From assembly GCA_964423405.1 (NCBI GenBank), contig CAYREY010000002.1, positions 92,044-156,043 on the forward strand: 64,000 nucleotides of DNA, read 5' to 3'. Positions within the stretch are counted from its first letter, which is position 1. Each line of letters starts with the position of its first letter. Below are positions 57,124 to 64,000 of this stretch, piece by piece. A program made the position numbers and the translations under genes. Under the pieces are notes generated by a model. The model saw only the letters and a list, made by a program, of their open reading frames with translations. It was not told the DNA's origin and ran no database searches. The DNA comes from Bog-950 sp964423405 (lineage in GTDB: Bacteria > Bacteroidota > Bacteroidia > Chitinophagales > LD1).

Positions 57124-59328
57124 CTAACGGTTAAGATGCTCGATGATTTTTTGAAAAGAAGCATCATAACCTGCCAGCGAATCTACGCGGGTTTTAATGC
57201 GATCTAATTGGTAGTTACTGTTTATCCAACTCATCGGGTACCCCTCTTTTGTGGTATAAGAATAAAGATTGAGTGAAAATCTCTGAATTTTTGAGTTTTT
57301 GCTACTCATGTAGTTAAACAAATGCCTGTTCGCTGTTTCTGTGCTTGCGTTTTGCACACCAATAAGGGTTATTACCGGTGCAAGTAAATCGTTGGTTAAA
57401 GGGTGCATCTTGTAGTTTTCTTCGTTGTATGGTTTGCCATTGTGTAACTCAATTACTCTGAATTCTATTTTTTCTTTGTACTCCTGGGGAAGTACTTTAT
57501 ATACTTCTTCCATAAAACTTGTTATTGTACCAGCCCCCGAGTTATCAAAGTAGCCGCCATCCACATAATACCTTTCATTTAGCCTGCCTGCCGGAGAAAT
57601 GTATGGAAACCTTGCACTTAATATGGCACACGTACTTACCCGTAATGTTTGTTGGCTTTTTATATGCAGGCTATCCAGTAAGTTTATATGACTTTTGTCT
57701 TTTAGTAGCACGTTACTTACAATTGATGTAATGCCATATTTTACATCAGTTACATTAATAAATAGTGCAGGCAGCTTTCCTTCGTAGTCAAATGCGGTAT
57801 CTGCTGCCGATGCAAAGAAGTGTGCTATACGCGGATCGTTTTTTTCAAATTCAAATGTATTTTCTAAAGCAGCGGCCCTGTCTTCTACTACGTTAAATGG
57901 GATAAGATAACTGATGAAATCTGTTCCAAAGAAGCGTCCCAATGTATAGGTTAGGAAATCGTTTCTGAAAAAACTATAAGCATGAGGAACCAGTTTGCCT
58001 TTACTATCATTTTTACTTTTTAGTAAACCATAGAATGCGGTATTGCCAACACTACCGCCCGATGCGCCGGCCATAGCAAATAAATGTTCGCTGAATTTTC
58101 CGTTAGTTGTGTCGTCAAGTTTAGACATTACCCAGGTTGACCAGGTTGCCGCTCTTGCACCACCTCCATCATTCAATATAATGTAGGCTATATACGGATT
58201 TGAACTATCAGAATCGGCAATGCTCTTTTTACGCACAGGGTTTTCAAGCCAACAGTTAACAAAGGTTTCTGTAGATATACATTTGTGGCTATTGGGTGAT
58301 TGTGATATTGTCCGAACATCATGTTTTGGGGTTAGCCCGCCCATTATCAAAATAAATGCAAAAAGAAGTAGGTTCAGATTGAATCCAACTCTCCGGGAGA
58401 ACGCTGCAATAAGGTTGAATAATACAATTATCATACTTAATGCCAGCACAGTAAACGTAAGCGGCCCTATGGCGCTTGAAATAGTTATGAAAGAAATATT
58501 TAGTGAAAAAAATACGAGGGCCAGTACACATACTATGTGGAAAAGCAGATAGAATACTGCTTCATTGTTAGCTTCTTCAGATGCTATATTAAGTTTCAGT
58601 AGTAAGCGTTCATGAAATTTGGTAGCTCTGGTAGCAGACAAATAGTTTAAGAAACTTGTGAACCTGTTTGGCGCTACTTTTTTGTCTAGCAGGTCACGGC
58701 GTTTAATGTAAATCAGATTGCTACTTACCTGTAACAAATACAAGAGTGCTGCCACAAAAGGCAATGTGTAACTATGTTCTGCCGGATTTGGTTTTTTATA
58801 GTTGCAGATGCTTAACGCTAAAAGTGCCAGTATATAACACCATCCTATTATCTGTGCAACCCACCATGCCGGCGATTTTAGTTTGCCGCCCATAAGCTGC
58901 ACCTGTTTGTGTGCGTAGGTTACAAGTATATAGAACGCAACATGCAACGCAATAAAAACCACAATTACCCAGCCACTCATATTCCATACACGACTTAATG
59001 ATAGAATAGCGCACTGAATGGCTACATAACAGTTAATTGCAAAAAAGCGTGGTAGCTGACTAACAAAAATATTATTGGTTGTTAGCTTGTTTAAAGGAAC
59101 CAGACTAACCAAGCGAGAACTGAACCATACAATCCATGACCATATAAATATAACTAACAGCAACAGGCCCATTTGCTTATAAGATTCTCCAACAATCATC
59201 AATGTATCTACCGCAAGATCTACGCCCATAAGTACATAGTAAATAAGGCACACCGTAATTGTAGCAGGCAGGTAAAGCCAAAAAGCATTTAATGCTTCCT
59301 GTATGTGTTTGCTTATGGGTTTAGGCAT
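57124..59328 (-). CDS. Multi-spanning membrane protein with C-terminal patatin lipase domain
   Basis: From the ATG at 59328 the product is 734 residues; an in-frame GTG two codons upstream is less likely. Residues 1-340 hold about eight to ten membrane helices. Residues 375-730 are a patatin-like phospholipase with the oxyanion GGGARA near 390, nucleophile GASGGS (Ser near 423) and catalytic Asp in YYVDGGYFDN. It may release fatty acids from membrane lipids at the cytoplasmic face. Base composition is AT-richer than its neighbours. The linked regulator and effector genes usual in defence systems are missing. Confidence 0.83.
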   Translation of the reverse strand: MPKPISKHIQEALNAFWLYLPATITVCLIYYVLMGVDLAVDTLMIVGESYKQMGLLLLVIFIWSWIVWFSSRLVSLVPLNKLTTNNIFVSQLPRFFAINCYVAIQCAILSLSRVWNMSGWVIVVFIALHVAFYILVTYAHKQVQLMGGKLKSPAWWVAQIIGWCYILALLALSICNYKKPNPAEHSYTLPFVAALLYLLQVSSNLIYIKRRDLLDKKVAPNRFTSFLNYLSATRATKFHERLLLKLNIASEEANNEAVFYLLFHIVCVLALVFFSLNISFITISSAIGPLTFTVLALSMIIVLFNLIAAFSRRVGFNLNLLLFAFILIMGGLTPKHDVRTISQSPNSHKCISTETFVNCWLENPVRKKSIADSDSSNPYIAYIILNDGGGARAATWSTWVMSKLDDTTNGKFSEHLFAMAGASGGSVGNTAFYGLLKSKNDSKGKLVPHAYSFFRNDFLTYTLGRFFGTDFISYLIPFNVVEDRAAALENTFEFEKNDPRIAHFFASAADTAFDYEGKLPALFINVTDVKYGITSIVSNVLLKDKSHINLLDSLHIKSQQTLRVSTCAILSARFPYISPAGRLNERYYVDGGYFDNSGAGTITSFMEEVYKVLPQEYKEKIEFRVIELHNGKPYNEENYKMHPLTNDLLAPVITLIGVQNASTETANRHLFNYMSSKNSKIQRFSLNLYSYTTKEGYPMSWINSNYQLDRIKTRVDSLAGYDASFQKIIEHLNR

Positions 59329-59411
59329 TGTCACTCGTTTGGTACATAAAGCAAGTTCATTAACTCTGCTTTGTAACTAACCTATTGGACGATATTTGGT
59401 TAAATTTTTTT

Positions 59412-60284
59412 CTACTTCTTCCCCTTCCCCGGTGCTCTGCCAAATTTCTTTTTGTACGCAGCACTAAAATGCGGCAGCGATGAGAAACCCAAATCGAACG
59501 CAATACGCGTAAGCGTTTTGTTACCTTCTTTTATTTGCAGTTGTGCCTGCTCCATGCGGTAATCGTTCAGGTAGCCAAACACCGTGTTGCCGTACACTTC
59601 TTTAAAACCCATTTTAAGTTTAAGCAGGTTAATACCGGCCAGCCGTGCCAGTTCGGCCAGGCTGGGTGGGTTGCCCACCTGTTGCAGCAGGTAAGTGCGG
59701 GCAAACTCCAGCCGCTCGGCATCGTAAGCGGTTTTGCAGTGTATGCGTTTTTTAGCTCCGCTTTTATCGTACAGGTCAAGTATGTACAACAGCATTTCGG
59801 GCCACTTGGCCTGTAGCATCAGCGGGCGGTATTTTTCATCTACCGGTAGCGCTGCAATTTCGCCGGCCAGCCGGCCCAGTTGTAAGCCTATAGGTAACGA
59901 TGTACTTAACAGCACAGCCGGTTGTGCGGCCTGTACAGCCTGCGCAAACGGTAGCCGTTGCAGGTTGCACTGGTTCATCAGCCCGGTAAAGTAGGGGGCC
60001 TCCCATTGCAGCACTATCATCTCGTTAAAAGTATCGCGGTTGGTTACGTTGCCCTCGGCCAGGGGGCTATAAAACAGGTTGCAGGTATCGGCAGCCAGTA
60101 GTATGGGCTTGTCGTGCCCGGTGGGCTGCACTTCTACTGCCCCGCGCAGGTTTATTACCAGGCTCACCACGTTTTCGGCGGCTTTCCATTTATAGCTGGC
60201 GGCTATTTTGCCGGGCATGGCTAAGTGCCTTACTATTAGTTGGTTAAGTTGCCATTGCTTTAGTTTAAGTTGCGCTGCTTTCAC
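59412..60284 (-). CDS. AraC-family transcriptional regulator (GTG start)
   Basis: The 290-residue protein has a cupin-like N-terminal sensing part and a C-terminal AraC DNA-binding domain (residues about 195-290): PSLAELARLAGINLLKLKMGF, YLNDYRMEQAQL, IAFDLGFSSLPHFSAAYKK and FGRAPGK. The only start in place is a GTG (complement of 60282-60284). It is divergent from the DUF2807 gene at 60424 with 139 AT-rich bases between, so it may control that gene. The signal is unknown. Confidence 0.87.
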   Translation of the reverse strand: MKAAQLKLKQWQLNQLIVRHLAMPGKIAASYKWKAAENVVSLVINLRGAVEVQPTGHDKPILLAADTCNLFYSPLAEGNVTNRDTFNEMIVLQWEAPYFTGLMNQCNLQRLPFAQAVQAAQPAVLLSTSLPIGLQLGRLAGEIAALPVDEKYRPLMLQAKWPEMLLYILDLYDKSGAKKRIHCKTAYDAERLEFARTYLLQQVGNPPSLAELARLAGINLLKLKMGFKEVYGNTVFGYLNDYRMEQAQLQIKEGNKTLTRIAFDLGFSSLPHFSAAYKKKFGRAPGKGKK

Positions 60285-60423
60285 AAATTAATACTTTATA
60301 TATAAGTAAATATACTTTAAATGAAATAATAATTACCATAACCACCCCATTTTTGCCATGCGTTAGGGCAGCCGATGCTAAGCTGTAAACGTAAATTTTT
60401 AAACCTACAATATAACACAGGCT

Positions 60424-61113
60424 ATGGTAAATTTTAAAAAACTGCGACAAATGATAAGCACTGCCGGCAGCGGCAAGGTGGTGCAGAAGGAATTTCAGGT
60501 AAGCTCGTTTATACGGCTGCACCTGGGTATAAACGGCAATGCCGAACTGATACAAAGCGACGAAGAAAAAGTAGTGCTGGAGTGCGACGATAACCTGCTG
60601 GATACCGTAGAGGTAACCAACAGCGGCGATACGTTGTATGTAGTGTCGGGCAGCAAGCTGAGTATAGCAGCTTACACCAGTTGTACCGTAAAAGTATATT
60701 ACCGCCAGCTGGATACACTGGTAAACAGCAGTAACGGCAACCTTACCAATGCCGGCACGGTTAAACTAAGCGGCATGCTTACTCTTAAGCTGCAGGCTAA
60801 TGGCAACACTACCCTGCATGTAGATGTGCCTGCTATTAAACTAACCAACCAGAGCAACGGCAACACTACCCTCACCGGCCGCTGTGGCGAACTGGAGGTG
60901 CGCAACCAGGCCAATGGTAGCCTTAATGCCAAAGCGCTACAGGCCGGCAAAGTAAACCTTAACAACATGGCCAACGGCAATGTAGAGGTATGCTCACTGG
61001 ATACTATAGCTATTTACCACATGGGTAACGGGTGGGTGCATTACTACGGTGCTGGTGTGCTGAAAGATGTAAAGCAGTATGGTACCGGTGCGGTAAAGCA
61101 TGTGGCAGAGTAA
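60424..61113 (+). CDS. DUF2807 (GIN-domain) beta-helix-like protein without signal peptide
   Basis: The 229-residue protein matches the DUF2807 head-GIN domain: FIRLHLGINGNAELIQ, VYYRQLDTLVNSSNGNL, then stacked N-G-x strands (LQANGNTTLHV, NQSNGNTTLTG, NQANGSLNA, NMANGNVEV). DUF2807 proteins are usually exported, but this one starts MVNFKKLRQMIS with no signal peptide, and no better upstream start exists. Its place of action is uncertain. It is divergent from an AraC regulator. Confidence 0.8.
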   Translation: MVNFKKLRQMISTAGSGKVVQKEFQVSSFIRLHLGINGNAELIQSDEEKVVLECDDNLLDTVEVTNSGDTLYVVSGSKLSIAAYTSCTVKVYYRQLDTLVNSSNGNLTNAGTVKLSGMLTLKLQANGNTTLHVDVPAIKLTNQSNGNTTLTGRCGELEVRNQANGSLNAKALQAGKVNLNNMANGNVEVCSLDTIAIYHMGNGWVHYYGAGVLKDVKQYGTGAVKHVAE

Positions 61114-61189
61114 TGGTAAGTATGTATACGGTTCTGTTTATATAAAAAATATTGTTTACTTAGCGCAGAACCAAAACAACTATTGAACA

Positions 61190-61966
61190 ATGAAAAAACT
61201 GACCATGCCGGCATTTGTATTGCTGGCTTTGTTAACCATGGTGTCTGCCTGCAAAAAAGACGATGACACAAACAACAACAATAATAATAACAACAACAGC
61301 AACCCGCTATCACAAGCATTGGGTGGTTCGCCATCTATCCCGTCGGGAGCGGCTGGTGCGTTGTATGCCGTAAACAACTATGTGGAGTCGGATGATGGTT
61401 TTGGCGGTACGCAGGTAGATGAGATTGGTACAGCGTATGCGTGGTTTGATAGCTATACCACTACTACCAATGCGGGTATTGTTAGCTGCAACGCTACCGA
61501 GTTGAACAGTTCATTTGCCGGCACTTCATTGCCCTGGTATTATACACTGGGTAGTTTTCTCGATTTTTCAAGCACAAATACAGCAGAATGGTCGGTAGCA
61601 GGCGCCAACGGTGTAACCGGTTTTACCCATACCGATAATACCGCTTTCCCTAAATGTAATTTTTCGGTACCTGCTGTTATAAGCCGCAGTAGTTCGCTTA
61701 CTATTACCAACACCAACGTAGGTACTAACGATGCTGTTTTTTATACGCTGTACACACAGGGCTCGCAAAAGATAAATAAAGCAATGCCGGCCAATTCTAC
61801 CTCGGTAACGTTTACTGCTGCCGAAATTCAATCGGTAGCCCCTGTTTCGGGTACGCAAATAGGTGTGCAGGTAATGCCTGTAAAACTTACGCAGGTTACT
61901 AAAAACGGCAAAAGCTACTACTTTGTTAAGCAATGGGCGTATGGTAAGATAATTACAGCCAACTAA
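61190..61966 (+). CDS. Lipoprotein with poly-Asn linker, unknown function
   Basis: The 258-residue product has a lipoprotein signal ending TMVSAC. A KKDDD stretch follows, then a nine-residue Asn run encoded by mixed AAC and AAT codons, and a beta-rich domain (GTLSLP-like strands, WSVAGANGVTGFTHTD, YFVKQWAYGKIITAN). I recognise no family. The acidic and Asn linker directly after the lipid Cys fits surface-exposed lipoproteins of Bacteroidota, whose export signal is often acidic. It stands alone. Confidence 0.72.
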   Translation: MKKLTMPAFVLLALLTMVSACKKDDDTNNNNNNNNNSNPLSQALGGSPSIPSGAAGALYAVNNYVESDDGFGGTQVDEIGTAYAWFDSYTTTTNAGIVSCNATELNSSFAGTSLPWYYTLGSFLDFSSTNTAEWSVAGANGVTGFTHTDNTAFPKCNFSVPAVISRSSSLTITNTNVGTNDAVFYTLYTQGSQKINKAMPANSTSVTFTAAEIQSVAPVSGTQIGVQVMPVKLTQVTKNGKSYYFVKQWAYGKIITAN

Positions 61967-62096
61967 ACCACACAAGCTTTAACTGCCACATTTTCAAGTT
62001 TTACTGCTGGTGCGACCTATCGTCAGGCAAAGTCTGCCATAACAGGTCAAAATGTCTTTTTGTGCCTGTAAGGCAAAATAATTGATATTCGCACCC

Positions 62097-62119
62097 CTGC
62101 CGGAGGTTAATGCCGGCAG
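62097..62119 (+). promoter_or_regulatory. Hairpin in the grpE leader
   Basis: CTGCCGG (62097-62103) pairs with CCGGCAG (62113-62119) around a 9-base loop, ending 15 bases before the grpE ATG. A second small hairpin, TGCCT-GTA-AGGCA (62063-62075), lies upstream. No CIRCE element (TTAGCACTC inverted repeat) is present. Confidence 0.45.
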
Positions 62120-62134
62120 TAAAACTTTGTGGCT

Positions 62135-62802
62135 ATGCAAGAAAACAACGAAAAAGAGAACCTGAAAGAAAAGGTAGAAGACATTAAAAATCAGGTAACT
62201 GAAAAGGCTACCGAATTTGCAGCCGATGCAAAAGACAAGGCAGAAACCTTTGCCGGTAAAACACTGGATGCAGCCGAAAAGCTGATTAACGACGTGTTTA
62301 AAAAGAACAAACCGGAAGAGGCCGATTACGAAGAAGAGAAAACCGACCCGAAGGATATTGAAATAGCCGAGCTTAAAAAAGAGCTGGAAGAACTGCGCGA
62401 TAAATACGTACGCCTGTACGCCGACTTTGACAATGCTAAAAAACGCATGGCGCGCGAAACCAACGAAATAATTGCTACTGCCGGCAAAGGTGTATTAAAA
62501 GACCTGCTGCCGGTGCTGGATGATTTTGACCGCGCACAAAAAGCGATTGAAAAATCGGACGATGTAAATGCGGTGAAAGAAGGCCTTAACCTGGTACACA
62601 ACAAACTTAAAACCACGCTTACCAATAAGGGCCTGAAGGCTATGGAAAGCATAGGCAAGGAGTTTAATATTGACGAACACGAAGCTATTACCGAAATACC
62701 TGCACCAACCCCCGAGCTGGCCGGTAAAGTGATAGATGAAGTAGAGAAAGGATATTTTCTGAACGATAAACTTATCCGCTTTGCTAAAGTGGTGGTAGGT
62801 AA
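62135..62802 (+). CDS. grpE: Nucleotide exchange factor GrpE (last codons in a gap)
   Basis: GrpE releases ADP from DnaK. From the ATG at 62135 about 222 residues are visible before the run of N. An in-frame GTG lies six bases earlier. Residues 1-90 are a Lys/Glu/Ala-rich extension (TEFAADAKDKAETFAGKT). The GrpE coiled coil (LRDKYVRLYADFDNAKKRM) and beta domain (HEAITEIPAPTPELAGKVI, NDKLIRFAKVVVG) follow. The family ends within a few residues of VVVG, so almost nothing is lost. dnaJ follows after the gap. dnaK is not in the window. Confidence 0.93.
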
Positions 62803-62902
62803 NNNNNNNNNNNNNNNNNNNNNNNNNNNNNNNNNNNNNNNNNNNNNNNNNNNNNNNNNNNNNNNNNNNNNNNNNNNNNNNNNNNNNNNNNNNNNNNNNN
62901 NN
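62803..62902. other. 100-N scaffold gap between grpE and dnaJ
   Basis: One hundred N lie between the last codons of grpE and one base before the dnaJ ATG. Unlike the ileS gap, the flanks do not repeat each other. The true length is unknown; gene order suggests a short spacer. Confidence 0.9.
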
Positions 62903-62903
62903 T

Positions 62904-64000
62904 ATGGCAAAAAGAGATTATTACGAAATACTGGGAGTAACCAAAAGCGCCAGCGCCGAGGAGATAAAGAAAGCCTACCGCAAGGTAGCGTTGCAATATC
63001 ACCCGGACCGTAACCAGGGCGATAAGGCTGCGGAAGAGAAATTTAAAGAAGCAGCAGAGGCTTATGAGATACTGAGCGATGCGCAGAAAAAAGCCAAGTA
63101 CGATCAGTTTGGCCATGCCGGTATGGACCCCAGTAACTTTGGTGGCCACAGCTATCAGGGTAATATGGAAGATATCTTCCGCAACTTCGGCGATATATTC
63201 GGCGGCGGTGGTGGCGGCGGCGGTTTCGACCCGTTTGAAACTTTCTTTGGTGGTGGCGGTGGCCGTGGCGGCCGTCAGCAAACACGCGGTAAGCGCGGTA
63301 CCAACCTGCGTGTGCGTGTTAAGCTTACACTGGCCGATGTAGCCAACGGTGTACGCAAAAACCTGAAGGTTAAAAAGCATGTAGAGTGCCACACCTGCCA
63401 TGGCAGCGGCGCTAAAGATGCATCGAGCGTAAGCAAGTGTACGGTGTGCGGTGGTAACGGTGTGGTGCGCAAAGTGCAAAACACCATACTAGGCCAGATG
63501 CAAACTACCAGCACCTGCTACCAGTGTAACGGTAGCGGCCAACAGATTACTAAGAAATGTACCACTTGTAACGGCCTGGGTACCGAGTATGGCGAAGAGA
63601 CAATACAGGTAGATATACCGGCTGGTGTACAGGATGGCATGCAGCTGAGCATGAGCGGCAAAGGCAATGCCGGCGAGCAAGGCGGCCCTGCCGGCGACCT
63701 GATAATACAGGTAGAGGTAGAACAAAATGCCGACCTGGAGATTGATGGACAAAATGTGGTGTACGACCTACACATAAGCTTTATAGATGCAGTACTGGGC
63801 ACACAGGTAGAAGTACCTACTATAGAGGGCAAAGCCAAGTTTAAGATACCGGCAGGCACACAGGCAGGTAAAATTTTCCGCCTGAGTGGTAAAGGGTTGC
63901 CATCGGTAAACAGCTATGGCCGTGGCGACCAGTTGATACTGGTGCATGTATATACCCCTACCGACCTGACCAGCGATGAGCGTAAACTGCTGGAGAAACT
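62904..64000 (+). CDS. dnaJ: Chaperone DnaJ (3' end beyond window)
   Basis: The ATG at 62904 opens a frame that runs to the window edge, about 365 residues. The J domain has the HPD motif (LQYHPDRNQGDK) that stimulates DnaK. A Gly/Phe-rich linker follows (DIFGGGGGGGGFDPFETFF). Four CxxCxGxG zinc repeats are visible (CHTCHGSG, CTVCGGNG, CYQCNGSG, CTTCNGLG), and then the substrate-binding C-terminal domain begins. It is full DnaJ, not a short J protein, and follows grpE on the same strand, the usual stress operon. Confidence 0.96.
   Translation, partial: MAKRDYYEILGVTKSASAEEIKKAYRKVALQYHPDRNQGDKAAEEKFKEAAEAYEILSDAQKKAKYDQFGHAGMDPSNFGGHSYQGNMEDIFRNFGDIFGGGGGGGGFDPFETFFGGGGGRGGRQQTRGKRGTNLRVRVKLTLADVANGVRKNLKVKKHVECHTCHGSGAKDASSVSKCTVCGGNGVVRKVQNTILGQMQTTSTCYQCNGSGQQITKKCTTCNGLGTEYGEETIQVDIPAGVQDGMQLSMSGKGNAGEQGGPAGDLIIQVEVEQNADLEIDGQNVVYDLHISFIDAVLGTQVEVPTIEGKAKFKIPAGTQAGKIFRLSGKGLPSVNSYGRGDQLILVHVYTPTDLTSDERKLLEK

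Noticed and set aside
57124..60284. A complete CBASS-like defence operon around the patatin gene
   Set aside because: No CD-NTase, ubiquitin-like or effector-regulating gene is adjacent. The neighbours are an RRM protein and an AraC regulator in other contexts.
1..64000. tRNA or rRNA genes
   Set aside because: I looked for cloverleaf arms with GTTCGA-type T loops and for conserved rRNA stretches in the spacers and found none. A covariance search would be needed to exclude a degenerate tRNA.

Overview
The window looks like a scaffold from a Bacteroidota genome, probably in or near the Chitinophagales. The signs are type IX secretion (T9SS) sorting domains of both type A and type B, a GldB-like gliding lipoprotein, a THX ribosomal protein, an IPExxxVDY-type protein beside pyruvate kinase, DUF4290 and PorT-like barrels, and promoters of the form TTG-N19-TAnnTTTG. 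I assign the class by inference; there is no rRNA or tRNA gene in the window to settle it. Two 100-base runs of N show that this is a scaffolded draft assembly. The N run inside ileS is flanked by identical 55-base ends, so that break is an assembly artefact.

Layout. 1-4.5 kb: cut T9SS type B surface protein, OmpA lipoprotein, TatC, RpiB and a small conserved protein. 4.6-8.3 kb (minus): tryptophan 2,3-dioxygenase, then a GldB-like lipoprotein, a polytopic membrane protein and an exosortase. 8.4-12.1 kb: outer-membrane barrel, LigA, and an AT-rich nucleotide-cyclase-like gene that looks acquired. 12.1-24 kb: mostly housekeeping genes (solute-binding-like protein, hydrolase, polyprenyl synthase, GH3 protein, LptB with an extra C-terminal domain, barrel, NadE, pterin dehydratase, M42 peptidase, Pyk). 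24-33 kb: RecG, HU, THX, PdxH, MreBC, FeoA, glycosyltransferase, DgkA. 33-42 kb: T9SS repeat protein, LspA, IleS, peptidase. 43-49.7 kb is the accessory part: esterase, P-loop kinase, a CxxC-bearing AraC regulator with a metallothionein-like peptide, a metallo-beta-lactamase lipoprotein, a Rieske oxygenase resembling Neverland/DAF-36, a GAF-PAS protein without a kinase ATPase domain, and a lone receiver. 49.9-56.9 kb: UvrD/PcrA, DUF4290, MurA with Asp at the usual Cys, DUF4395, T9SS protein, RRM protein. 57-62 kb: membrane-anchored patatin, AraC regulator, DUF2807 protein, lipoprotein. 62-64 kb: grpE and dnaJ, with a gap between them.

The best candidates for something new are the regulator/metallothionein pair (44.5-45.4 kb), the orphan cyclase-like gene (11.3-12.1 kb), the GldB/exosortase cluster (5.7-8.3 kb) and the Neverland-like oxygenase (46.5-47.7 kb). 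A second theme is small palindromic DNA elements. Several families lie between genes, and two have entered coding sequence in frame, in a nadE linker and in a T9SS sorting domain. A cluster of five consecutive hairpins sits at 35.6-35.8 kb.
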